The notes under the pieces are model-generated. The model was not told the origin of the DNA and made no database searches. It was given only the letters and a program-made list of their open reading frames with translations. A program made the translations under genes and the position numbers. Below are positions 1-5,932 of a stretch of DNA of 6,304 nucleotides, one piece after another; position 1 is the first letter of the stretch; every line of letters begins with the position of its first letter. This DNA comes from Chitinophaga pinensis (GTDB lineage: Bacteria; Bacteroidota; Bacteroidia; UKL13-3), in assembly GCA_945875195.1 (NCBI GenBank), contig CAMCJW010000177.1:1-6304 (forward strand). The letters are read 5' to 3'.

Positions 1-1110
1 GGTGGTGGAACTCGTATGAGAAAAGGCTTGAACAAACACGAAGTAACTTCTTTGGCAAAAACCATGGAAATTAAATTCACAGTTGCTGGTCCTGCCATTG
101 GTGGCGCTAAATCTGGTATCAACTTTGATCCTGCAGATCCTCGTAAAAAAGGTGTTTTGGAACGTTGGTACAAAGCAGTATATCCTCTTCTTAAAAACTA
201 TTATGGTACGGGTGGCGATTTAAATGTAGATGAAATTCATGAGGTGATTCCAATTACTGAAAAGTTCGGTTTATTGCACCCACAAGAAGGAGTGGTAAAT
301 GGCCACTTTAAAGTAGAGGGAGATAACAAACAAATCCGCATAGATAACCTACGCATCGGTGTTTCAAAAGTGTTGACAGATGATAGGTTCACACCGGAAA
401 TTGCGCGTAATTTTTTAGTAGCAGACATGATTACGGGCTTTGGTGTGGCTGAAGCGGTGCGGCATTTTTACAGCATTTGGGGTGGCAATGTGGTGAACAA
501 AAGAGCCATCATTCAAGGTTGGGGAAATGTAGGTGCTGCAGCTGCTTATTACTTGAGTTTATATGGTGTTATCATTGTAGGTATCATTGATAGAAATGGT
601 GGTTTGGTGAAACCTGCCGGGTTGAGTAAAGAAGAGATAAAAGATTTGTTCTTAACCAAGCAAGGGAACACTTTGGTTCACCCAGAAATGTTGAGTTATG
701 AGGAAGTGAATGAGAAAATATGGGAGGTAGGTGCCGAAATATTTGTGCCTGCTGCCGCTTCGCGTTTGGCAACTCAGGAGCAAATTGATAATATGATCGA
801 CAATGATTTGGAGGTAATAAGTTGTGGTGCCAATGTGCCATTTGCTGATCAAGAAATATTCTTAGGTCCTATTGCCAATTATACCGACGACCATGTGGCT
901 ATTATCCCAGATTACATTGCTAATTGCGGTATGGCGCGCGTATTTGCCTATTGCATGAGCAATGATGTGGTTGATTTGAGCGATGAAGCTATTTTTAAAG
1001 ATACTTCCAAAACCATATGGCAAGGAATGATGCGTTTGCATCAGTTTAACCCTAAGCAAAAAGGTTTGTTGAAGAAGGGTTTAGAAATGGCTTTAGTGAA
1101 CCTAGTTTAA
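1..1110 (+). CDS. Glu/Leu/Phe/Val dehydrogenase family protein, 5'-truncated by window edge
   Basis: NAD(P)-dependent oxidative deamination of an amino acid to its 2-oxo acid, or the reverse, is the family reaction; it is cytoplasmic. The frame is open to base 1: five codons before the first ATG (base 16) read GGGTR, and with that Met they give the GGTRM motif of the leucine-dehydrogenase branch. The ATG is therefore internal and the true N-terminus is missing. Counting from base 1, Lys25 (in MEIK) and Lys37 (in GGAK) match the substrate-binding and catalytic lysines, and Asp73 (in GTGGDLNVDE) the catalytic Asp. The nucleotide-binding domain has GWGNVG at 173-178 and Asp197 at the end of the second strand, which favours NAD over NADP. 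PAAASR and CGANVPF follow further on. About 100 residues separate Asp73 from GWGNVG, more than I recall for leucine dehydrogenase. The substrate (Glu, Leu, Val or Phe) cannot be decided. Family is firm; 369 codons are visible. Confidence 0.93.
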   Translation, partial: GGGTRMRKGLNKHEVTSLAKTMEIKFTVAGPAIGGAKSGINFDPADPRKKGVLERWYKAVYPLLKNYYGTGGDLNVDEIHEVIPITEKFGLLHPQEGVVNGHFKVEGDNKQIRIDNLRIGVSKVLTDDRFTPEIARNFLVADMITGFGVAEAVRHFYSIWGGNVVNKRAIIQGWGNVGAAAAYYLSLYGVIIVGIIDRNGGLVKPAGLSKEEIKDLFLTKQGNTLVHPEMLSYEEVNEKIWEVGAEIFVPAAASRLATQEQIDNMIDNDLEVISCGANVPFADQEIFLGPIANYTDDHVAIIPDYIANCGMARVFAYCMSNDVVDLSDEAIFKDTSKTIWQGMMRLHQFNPKQKGLLKKGLEMALVNLV

Positions 1111-1121
1111 TTTAAACAAAT

Positions 1122-2210
1122 ATGGATCTTAGTTTTCTAAATGAACAATTCCTCAGTAATACCTATTGGAAATGGGCTACTTGGGGTTTAATTCTTTTGG
1201 GAACAATTGTGTTCAATCATTTATTGGCTAGGTTGGTTTCAAAACTTACTTACCGTGTTTTTAAAAATGTTTCGAGGGCACAATATTATGATGAGTTCAA
1301 TAGGTTGTTCCATCAACCTTTTGTGCAACTCATCAATATCATTGCACTATATTTAGCCTTTTCGCAACTTACCTTTCCAATGGAGTGGGAGCTGGTAAAG
1401 GTGGATGAGTTTGGTATTCGTTGGATCATCCATAAATTTTTGGTGGTGGTAGTAATTTGGACCATTACCAATTTGTTCTTAAAATCAACGCTGTTTTTAG
1501 AGTATGTTTACCACAACCTAGAAAATTCAAAAATTAGCAAGGACCTAGCCACTTTTTTAAGGGAGCTTACTCGCGTATTAATATATATCATCAGCTTTTT
1601 TGCCATACTTGGTAAGGCGTTTGAGATAGACATTACAGCGCTCATTGCAGGTTTAGGAATTGGCGGTTTGGCCATTGCTTTGGCGGCTCAAGATACACTG
1701 GCAAATTTAATTGGTTCTTTCATTATTTACCTCGACAAACCTTTCCAAGTTGGCGAGCTTATTGAGTTAGGAGAAGTAAAAGGTGTAGTAGAAAAAATTG
1801 GGTTCAGAACAACCCGCATTCGTACTTTAGATCGTTCTTTATTGATTGTTCCAAACAAGAAAATCATTGATTCGAACCTAAATAATATTACCCAAAGTTC
1901 GCAACGCAGGGTGAGGTTTAATCTGTCTTTGACTTATCATAGTGAGGCAAAAAACATTCTTGGAATTATTGAGGATGTGAAAAAAGCCATTTTGGAGGAG
2001 TCGCCAATGACTGCGGAAGACATGACCGTTCGCTTTTCAGATTTTGATGCCAGCTCTTTGGTGCTGATTGTGATTTATTACGTTAATTCCAACGAATACG
2101 ATGAAATGATAGCTGTTAAGGAGAAAATCAATATCAAAATCATGGAAATTGTGAAACGCCACGATTGCCAATTTGCATTCCCTTCACAAACGGTTTATTT
2201 GTCAAAATAG
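1122..2210 (+). CDS. MscS-family small-conductance mechanosensitive ion channel
   Basis: Inner-membrane channel that opens under membrane tension and releases solutes on hypo-osmotic shock. Of 362 residues, hydrophobic segments lie near 17-35, 66-84, 102-120 and 150-168, followed by the pore-lining helix at about 171-203. That helix has the Gly/Ala-rich MscS signature (AGLGIGGLAIALAAQDTLAN, 176-195), then the start of the beta domain (PFQVGELIELGEVKGVVEKI, 207-226) and a VPN motif at 243-245. The C-terminal alpha/beta vestibule ends with FPSQTVYL at 353-360, a usual family ending. The protein is longer than E. coli MscS (286 residues); the extra N-terminal helices suggest the YnaI/YbdG-like architecture with about five transmembrane helices. 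The start follows the dehydrogenase stop by 11 nt with an A-rich leader (TTTAAACAAAT) and no Shine-Dalgarno site, as is common in Bacteroidota. Possibly co-transcribed with the gene before it. Confidence 0.95.
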   Translation: MDLSFLNEQFLSNTYWKWATWGLILLGTIVFNHLLARLVSKLTYRVFKNVSRAQYYDEFNRLFHQPFVQLINIIALYLAFSQLTFPMEWELVKVDEFGIRWIIHKFLVVVVIWTITNLFLKSTLFLEYVYHNLENSKISKDLATFLRELTRVLIYIISFFAILGKAFEIDITALIAGLGIGGLAIALAAQDTLANLIGSFIIYLDKPFQVGELIELGEVKGVVEKIGFRTTRIRTLDRSLLIVPNKKIIDSNLNNITQSSQRRVRFNLSLTYHSEAKNILGIIEDVKKAILEESPMTAEDMTVRFSDFDASSLVLIVIYYVNSNEYDEMIAVKEKINIKIMEIVKRHDCQFAFPSQTVYLSK

Positions 2211-2212
2211 CC

Positions 2213-2243
2213 TTCGGCAATCCTAAAATTTTCCCTACCTTTG
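2213..2243 (+). promoter_or_regulatory. Probable sigma-A-type promoter of purF (Bacteroidota consensus)
   Basis: TACCTTTG at 2236-2243 is an exact match to the Bacteroidota -7 element TAnnTTTG. TTCG at 2213-2216 is one base off the -33 TTTG, with 19 nt between the boxes, the same spacing as at the tRNA promoter in this window. It lies in the 44-nt gap after the mscS stop codon. The predicted transcript would have a very short leader before the ATG at 2255. It supports the later purF start over the upstream in-frame ATG. Inferred from consensus only. Confidence 0.6.
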
Positions 2244-2254
2244 CTGTTCCTTTT

Positions 2255-4150
2255 ATGAGTGATCCAATAAAACATGAGTGTGGAATCGCATTGATTCGCC
2301 TCCTTAAGCCGCTTAGTTTCTACGAAGAAAAGTATGGCTCAGCGCTATACGGATTAAAAAAGCTTTACCTATTAATGGAAAAGCAACACAACCGCGGGCA
2401 AGATGGTGCCGGTGTGGGTGTGATTAAATTTGACCCTGAACCAGGTGAGTCTTTTATCTACAGACAACGTGCCAATGGCAGCAGTGCTATTGCCGAAATC
2501 TTTGATAAAATAAATTCTAAAATAGCTAAATCGGGCACTAAAGAGCAAGTTAAAGACAGCGATTACTTAAAGAAAAATGCACCCTTTGTTGGCGAGTTGC
2601 TATTAGGTCATTTGCGCTATGGCACCCATGGTGGCAATAGCAAAGACCTTTGCCATCCTTTCATCAGAGAAAACAATTGGATGAGCCGTAACCTCATGCT
2701 CGCGGGTAATTTTAACCTCACCAATGTAGATGAGTTATTTGAACTCTTAATAGAATTAGGTCAGCACCCCAGAGAAAAAGCCGATACAGTTACCATGCTC
2801 GAAAAAATGGGCCACTTTTTGGATGAAGAAGTACAAAGAAACTTTACCAGATTTAAATTAGAAGGTCATTCCAATAGAGATATCAGCCATATCATGAGTC
2901 AGCATGTAAATGTTGAGTCTATTTTAAAACGCTCTTTGAGAGATGCAGATGGAGGTTATGTAATGGCCGGAATGTTAGGTCATGGCGATGCTTTTGTGGT
3001 GCGCGATCCTAACGGTATTCGTCCGTGCTTTTATTATAAAAATGATGAAGTGGTGGTGGTTACCAGCGAAAAGCCAGCTATCATGACCGGCTTTAATATT
3101 GCTTACAACGATATCAAAGAACTTGGTTTAGGAAATGCAATTATCATCAAGAAAAATGGTGATGTGCAGGAAGTTAATATCCAAGAAGCTGGAGACCGTA
3201 AATCTTGTTCATTTGAGCGCATTTATTTCTCTCGTGGCAATGACCGTGAGATTTATAAAGAACGCAAAATGTTGGGTCATTTATTGGCCGATAAAATTAT
3301 GAAAGCGGTGAATTATGATTATGCAAACACCGTTTTCTCTTATATTCCAAATACTGCCGCAGTAGCCTTTTATGGCATGATGGAAGGTGTAAATGAAATT
3401 TTGGATCATTGGAAGTTGGATCAAATAGTAAAATTAGGAGCCAAGGCCGATGCATCAAAAATAAAGGCCATACTTTCTGTTCATTCTCGCAGGGAGAGAT
3501 TGGCTGTTAAAGATGCCAAGCTTAGAACTTTTATTACCGATGATGCCCACCGCGAAGACATGGTGGCGCACGTTTACGATGTTACTTATGGTTTAATCAA
3601 TAACAGGGTTGATACCTTGGTGGTGATTGATGATTCCATTGTTCGTGGAACAACTTTAAAGACCAGCATCCTCAGAATATTAGACAGATTGCATCCTAAG
3701 AAAATTATTATTGTTTCCTCTTCTCCTCAAATTCGTTACCCAGATTGCTACGGAATTGACATGAGTAGGATGAAAGATTTTGTGGCATTTCAAGCAATGG
3801 TTTCATTGTTAAAAAGCAATAAAAAGGAGCACTTACTTACGGAGGTTTACAATAAATGCAAGGCCCAAGAAGAGTTGCCTAAAGAGGACATGGAGAATTA
3901 TGTGCAAGAACTCTATGCGCAATTTACCGATGATGAAATTAGTGCACGTATTGCCGAAATAGTAACGCCAGACGATATTGATGCCGAGGTGGATGTATTG
4001 TATCAGAGCATTGATAATTTGCATATTGCTTGCCCCAATCATTTAGGCGATTGGTATTTTAGTGGCGATTACCCAACCCCAGGAGGAAATAAGGTGGTAA
4101 ATAAAGCGTTTATCAATTATATGGAAGGTAATTCGGCTCGAGCCTATTAA
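2255..4150 (+). CDS. purF: Amidophosphoribosyltransferase, long Bacteroidota form
   Basis: First committed step of purine synthesis: PRPP + glutamine to 5-phosphoribosylamine + glutamate. The N-terminal Ntn glutaminase domain begins MSDPIKHECGIALIRL; Cys9 is the nucleophile, so the first eight residues must be removed as a propeptide. RGQDGAG (47-53), GHLRYGT (118-124) and GNFN (151-154) are its substrate and oxyanion motifs. The phosphoribosyltransferase domain has FERIYFSRG (320-328), IPNTA (364-368) and the PRPP loop VVIDDSIVRGTT (456-467), then YPDCYGID (495-502). At 631 residues it is well over the roughly 470-505 of E. coli or Bacillus PurF; the extra length is spread through both domains and the C-terminus, which ends CPNHLGDWYFSGDYPTPGG (593-611). 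No CxxC pair is present where the Bacillus enzyme binds its 4Fe-4S cluster, so a cluster is unlikely. The frame is open back to an ATG at 2165 inside mscS; I chose 2255 for the Cys position, the promoter and the lack of overlap. Whether a shorter PurF also exists in the genome is not visible. Confidence 0.93.
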   Translation: MSDPIKHECGIALIRLLKPLSFYEEKYGSALYGLKKLYLLMEKQHNRGQDGAGVGVIKFDPEPGESFIYRQRANGSSAIAEIFDKINSKIAKSGTKEQVKDSDYLKKNAPFVGELLLGHLRYGTHGGNSKDLCHPFIRENNWMSRNLMLAGNFNLTNVDELFELLIELGQHPREKADTVTMLEKMGHFLDEEVQRNFTRFKLEGHSNRDISHIMSQHVNVESILKRSLRDADGGYVMAGMLGHGDAFVVRDPNGIRPCFYYKNDEVVVVTSEKPAIMTGFNIAYNDIKELGLGNAIIIKKNGDVQEVNIQEAGDRKSCSFERIYFSRGNDREIYKERKMLGHLLADKIMKAVNYDYANTVFSYIPNTAAVAFYGMMEGVNEILDHWKLDQIVKLGAKADASKIKAILSVHSRRERLAVKDAKLRTFITDDAHREDMVAHVYDVTYGLINNRVDTLVVIDDSIVRGTTLKTSILRILDRLHPKKIIIVSSSPQIRYPDCYGIDMSRMKDFVAFQAMVSLLKSNKKEHLLTEVYNKCKAQEELPKEDMENYVQELYAQFTDDEISARIAEIVTPDDIDAEVDVLYQSIDNLHIACPNHLGDWYFSGDYPTPGGNKVVNKAFINYMEGNSARAY

Positions 4151-4159
4151 TTTTACAGC

Positions 4160-4882
4160 ATGATTTTACGCAGCGAAAACCTAGTAAAGCGATACAAAAA
4201 AAGAACCGTGGTGGATCATGTTTCCATTGAGGTAAATCAAGGTGAAAGCGTTGGTTTATTGGGGCCAAATGGTGCAGGAAAAACTACCACTTTTTACATG
4301 ACGGTAGGTTTAATAAAACCAGATGAAGGAGATATCTACCTCAATGATGAAAAAATAACCCACTTACCCATGTACAAGCGTGCTCAAAAGGGCTTGGGAT
4401 ATTTGGCTCAAGAGGCATCTATCTTTAGAACATTGAGTGTAGAAGACAATATAAAGGCAGTTTTGGAAATGACTAAATTATCCAAAATTGAACAAGCAGA
4501 AAAGCTAGAAACATTGTTGGAAGAGTTCGGTCTGAACCGAGTGAGAACCAGCATGGGAAATGTGCTCAGTGGCGGCGAGCGCAGAAGAACAGAGATTGCT
4601 AGGGCCTTGGCAGTAAACCCAACTTTTATTTTATTGGATGAACCTTTTGCAGGTATTGACCCAATTGCGGTTGAGGATATTCAGCAAATTGTAGCCAAGT
4701 TAAAACACAAAAACATTGGTATCTTAATTACCGATCACAATGTACACGAAACGCTATCAATTGTAGATAGAGCTTATTTGTTGTTTGAAGGCAAGATCTT
4801 AAAAGGCGGCACAGCCCAAGAATTAGCCGACGACGAAATGGTAAGGAAAGTTTACCTCGGGCAAAATTTTGTGCTCAGATAA
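4160..4882 (+). CDS. lptB: LPS export ABC transporter ATP-binding protein LptB
   Basis: Cytoplasmic ATPase of LptB2FG, which extracts lipopolysaccharide from the inner membrane and drives it through the Lpt bridge to the outer membrane. The 240 residues form one complete ABC domain: Walker A GPNGAGKTT (35-43), Q-loop GYLAQEASIF (80-89, Gln84), signature LSGGERRR (136-143), Walker B FILLDE (156-161) and switch His193 in ITDHN. The stretch GYLAQEASIFRTLSVEDN closely resembles the LptB-specific region (usually GYLPQEASIFR.LSV.DN), with Ala in place of Pro; this separates it from LivF-type transporters, and the length fits LptB. The permeases LptF and LptG are not nearby. It starts 9 nt after purF and has no clear promoter, so co-transcription with purF is likely. 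The organism is therefore expected to carry LPS. Confidence 0.94.
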   Translation: MILRSENLVKRYKKRTVVDHVSIEVNQGESVGLLGPNGAGKTTTFYMTVGLIKPDEGDIYLNDEKITHLPMYKRAQKGLGYLAQEASIFRTLSVEDNIKAVLEMTKLSKIEQAEKLETLLEEFGLNRVRTSMGNVLSGGERRRTEIARALAVNPTFILLDEPFAGIDPIAVEDIQQIVAKLKHKNIGILITDHNVHETLSIVDRAYLLFEGKILKGGTAQELADDEMVRKVYLGQNFVLR

Positions 4883-4893
4883 ATATTTTTTTG

Positions 4894-4900
4894 TAGTTTG
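4894..4900 (+). promoter_or_regulatory. Weak candidate -7 promoter element of the small lipoprotein gene
   Basis: TAGTTTG lies 35 nt before the ATG at 4936 and resembles TAnnTTTG with one base missing. A TTG at 4869-4871, inside the end of lptB, could be its -33 box but with 22 nt between, longer than usual. There is no terminator between lptB and this gene, so read-through is an alternative. Confidence 0.3.
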
Positions 4901-4935
4901 CATATTGCTTTTTAAAAAGAATAAAACCTAAAAGT

Positions 4936-5136
4936 ATGAAAAAATTTATAGCCGTACTCAGTTTAGCAGCCATTTTATCTGCTTGTAATGATGATCCAAA
5001 ATTAAATCAACAAGAAGAAACTGCAGTTGAAAATCAATTGAGCTCTGATCAAAAAGCAATGGACTCATTGGAAGCAGCCATTCAAGCTCAAATGGATGAA
5101 ATCAATACCGATAGTGTTGAGATGGATAGTTTGTAG
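4936..5136 (+). CDS. Small acidic lipoprotein of unknown function
   Basis: This gene codes for 66 residues and I do not recognise a family. The N-terminus is a lipoprotein signal peptide: Lys2-Lys3, a hydrophobic core (about 4-14) and the lipobox LSAC with Cys17 as the lipidated residue. The mature part is about 50 residues, rich in Glu, Asp, Gln and Ser, without aromatic residues, and probably helical between about 35 and 56 (SLEAAIQAQMDEI). Cys17 is followed by NDDPK; acidic residues just after the Cys loosely resemble the surface-export signals described for Capnocytophaga, Flavobacterium and Bacteroides lipoproteins, so the outer leaflet is possible but not shown. It lies 53 nt after lptB, which may be chance or a link to the envelope. 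The start is clear: the signal peptide begins directly at this ATG and the leader is A-rich. Confidence 0.8.
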   Translation: MKKFIAVLSLAAILSACNDDPKLNQQEETAVENQLSSDQKAMDSLEAAIQAQMDEINTDSVEMDSL

Positions 5137-5153
5137 GCAAAAATTTAAATTCT

Positions 5154-5165
5154 AAGAAATTTCTT
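5154..5165. repeat. Perfect 12-bp AT-rich palindrome at the tRNA promoter
   Basis: AAGAAATTTCTT reads the same on both strands and its last two bases are the first two of the TTG -33 box of the tRNA promoter (5164-5166). A perfect palindrome there could be an operator, but in sequence this AT-rich it could also be chance. There is no loop, so it is not a transcript hairpin. Confidence 0.3.
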
Positions 5166-5193
5166 GTTCGAACCATTGAAATTCTTATTTTTG
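5164..5193 (+). promoter_or_regulatory. Promoter of the tRNA gene (Bacteroidota consensus)
   Basis: TATTTTTG at 5186-5193 matches TAnnTTTG exactly, and TTG at 5164-5166 gives the -33 box with 19 nt between. Transcription would begin near 5198-5200, leaving a leader of about 16-18 nt to be removed by RNase P before the mature 5' end at 5216. This is the best promoter match in the window. Confidence 0.7.
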
Positions 5194-5215
5194 CCCCTCG
5201 CTAAACCAATTAGCA

Positions 5216-5289
5216 GGGCCTATAGCTCATTCGGTTAGAGCATCTGACTCATAATCAGGGGGTGCCTGGTTCGATCCCAGGTGGGCCCA
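5216..5289 (+). tRNA. tRNA with anticodon CAT, most likely tRNA-Ile2 (lysidine type)
   Basis: A full cloverleaf of 74 nt can be drawn. The acceptor GGGCCTA (5216-5222) pairs with TGGGCCC (5282-5288), with one T-G pair. The D stem is GCTC/GAGC, the anticodon stem TCTGA/TCAGG (5243-5247/5255-5259), the loop CTCATAA (5248-5254) with CAT at 5250-5252, and the T stem CCTGG/CCAGG with loop TTCGATC (5270-5276). The discriminator is A5289; CCA is not encoded and must be added. It is not the initiator: G1-C72 is paired and the anticodon stem lacks the three G-C pairs. The C4-G69 and C5-G68 pairs are those described as recognition features of E. coli TilS on tRNA-Ile2, which would convert CAU to LAU and read AUA as Ile. 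Elongator tRNA-Met remains possible. The gene is certain; the identity is about two to one for Ile2. Confidence 0.95.
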
Positions 5290-5290
5290 C

Positions 5291-5340
5291 AAAATCAGTG
5301 TGAGTGTGAGCGCGAGAGCGAAACACTCACGTTGGTTTTT
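5291..5340 (+). terminator. Intrinsic terminator of the tRNA gene, probably bidirectional
   Basis: Bases 5291-5307 pair with 5323-5339 over 17 consecutive pairs, three of them G-T wobbles, with a perfect 8-bp core GTGAGTGT/ACACTCAC (5300-5307/5323-5330). Above it CGC/GCG (5311-5313/5318-5320) closes a GAGA tetraloop of the GNRA type. The stem starts with AAAA and ends with TTTTT, so it can act in both directions: on the minus strand it would be followed by TTTT. It begins two bases after the tRNA's last base, so the tRNA is a single-gene unit. Confidence 0.8.
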
Positions 5341-5428
5341 CCTCCAGTCGCTTTTTTAAATGCTTACTGTAATATTCTTTTTTAAGTAGTAATAAATTCA
5401 ATGTTGTAAAGACTGCTGCAAGCATCAT
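5327..5428 (-). CDS. Candidate 33-codon small membrane-like protein (unproven)
   Basis: This is a minus-strand frame with tandem ATG ATG at 5428-5423 and TGA at 5329-5327. I recognise no family. The product starts MMLAAVFTTLNLLLL, a hydrophobic stretch of 15 residues, and continues with a charged, mainly basic tail (KKEYYSKHLKKRLEEKPT). That layout is common to small membrane proteins and type I toxins. The start lies in one arm of a perfect 12-bp inverted repeat, so in a minus-strand transcript the AUG would be base-paired with its own leader. The stop lies inside the bidirectional hairpin shared with the tRNA gene, which could end this transcript. A run of eight A reaches into the start codon. 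Against it: the frame is short, a stop lies six codons upstream, no minus-strand promoter matches the consensus, and such frames arise by chance. Confidence 0.25.
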   Translation of the reverse strand: MMLAAVFTTLNLLLLKKEYYSKHLKKRLEEKPT

Positions 5429-5477
5429 TTTTTTTATCTTAAATCATTGCTCCAGAGGTTTTATCAAATGATGCTTG
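5419..5477. repeat. Perfect 12-bp inverted repeat with 35-nt loop
   Basis: CAAGCATCATTT at 5419-5430 is the exact reverse complement of AAATGATGCTTG at 5466-5477; the 35 bases between have no strong fold of their own but carry TTTTATC twice (5432-5438 and 5459-5465). A perfect 12-bp match this close is unlikely by chance in 250 bases. It is not an intrinsic terminator: on neither strand is the second arm followed by a real T run. On the minus strand the second arm holds the start codons of the candidate small frame. It could otherwise be a structured small RNA, a protein-binding site or a relic of a small repeat element. Confidence 0.7.
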
Positions 5478-5498
5478 TTTAAAATGTGATTTAAACAA
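5475..5498. promoter_or_regulatory. Perfect 9-bp dyad, candidate operator before the VOC operon
   Basis: TTGTTTAAA (5475-5483) and TTTAAACAA (5490-5498) are exact reverse complements around the spacer ATGTGA, a layout usual for dimeric regulator sites. It overlaps the right arm of the 12-bp repeat by three bases. Downstream, TATAATTG at 5511-5518 is one base off TAnnTTTG and lies 27 nt before the VOC ATG; its -33 region would fall inside this dyad, where a bound protein could block the promoter. No convincing -33 box is seen. Function is inferred. Confidence 0.35.
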
Positions 5499-5545
5499 TT
5501 TCTTTTTCCTTATAATTGTTATATTTTTAATTTCACTAATCTATT

Positions 5546-5929
5546 ATGAAACGTGTAACAGGCTTAGGTGGTGTGTTTTATAAGGCAAAGGACAAACAAG
5601 GTTTATTGGCTTGGTATAAAAAACACCTTCAAATTTCTGCGGAAGAATGGGGAGCTGTTTTTGCACCAAAAGACTTTTTGCAAATACATCCAAATGGTTA
5701 TCAGGTTTGGAGCCTGTTTCCGGCCGATACAGATTACTTTGGGCCTTCCACCTCTTCGTTTATGCTTAATTTTACGGTAGAAGATTTGGATTCCTTATTG
5801 CCAATTTTGAAGTCGGAAGGAGTGGTTGTGATGGATAAAACTGAGGAAAGTGAATTTGGTAAATTTGGCTGGATACTCGACTTGGAAGGCAATAAAATTG
5901 AATTGTGGGAGCCCCCAATAAGCAAATAA
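5546..5929 (+). CDS. VOC family protein (glyoxalase/bleomycin-resistance fold), first of two
   Basis: This single vicinal-oxygen-chelate domain of 127 residues is expected to work as a homodimer in the cytoplasm. The first half has GLGGVFYKAKDKQGLLAWYK (6-25), the usual strand-then-helix opening, and the second half a helix VEDLDSLLPILKSEGV (78-93) and the typical ending GKFGWILDLEGNKIELWEPP (105-124). Glu119 in IELWEP matches the last metal ligand of the family, but the usual His/Glu/Gln in the first strand is not evident (GGVFY), so the metal site may be incomplete. Members include glyoxalases, dioxygenases, thiol transferases and antibiotic-binding proteins; the substrate here cannot be told. 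The ATG at 5546 starts directly at the first strand, and no upstream in-frame start is needed. It is followed after 3 nt by a second VOC gene, so the two are almost surely co-transcribed. Confidence 0.85.
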   Translation: MKRVTGLGGVFYKAKDKQGLLAWYKKHLQISAEEWGAVFAPKDFLQIHPNGYQVWSLFPADTDYFGPSTSSFMLNFTVEDLDSLLPILKSEGVVVMDKTEESEFGKFGWILDLEGNKIELWEPPISK

Positions 5930-5932
5930 TAT

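Noticed and set aside
16..18. ATG at 16 as the start of the dehydrogenase
   Set aside because: The frame is open upstream and the preceding codons give GGGTR, completing the conserved GGTRM motif; the gene begins before the window.
237..1059. Minus-strand frames inside the dehydrogenase gene
   Set aside because: Shadows of a conserved coding sequence; no promoter, no recognisable product.
2165..2254. In-frame N-terminal extension of purF starting at an ATG inside mscS
   Set aside because: It would overlap mscS, place about 38 residues before the nucleophilic Cys, and start upstream of the best promoter match; its translation does not resemble a PurF N-terminus.
4908..4919. Palindrome CTTTTTAAAAAG before the lipoprotein gene
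   Set aside because: A simple T-run/A-run with no loop; expected by chance in AT-rich intergenic DNA and not a hairpin terminator.
5290..5545. Reading the spacer as a complete type I toxin-antitoxin locus
   Set aside because: Only a toxin-like frame and a leader hairpin can be seen; no antisense RNA promoter opposite the frame was found, so the full claim is not supported.
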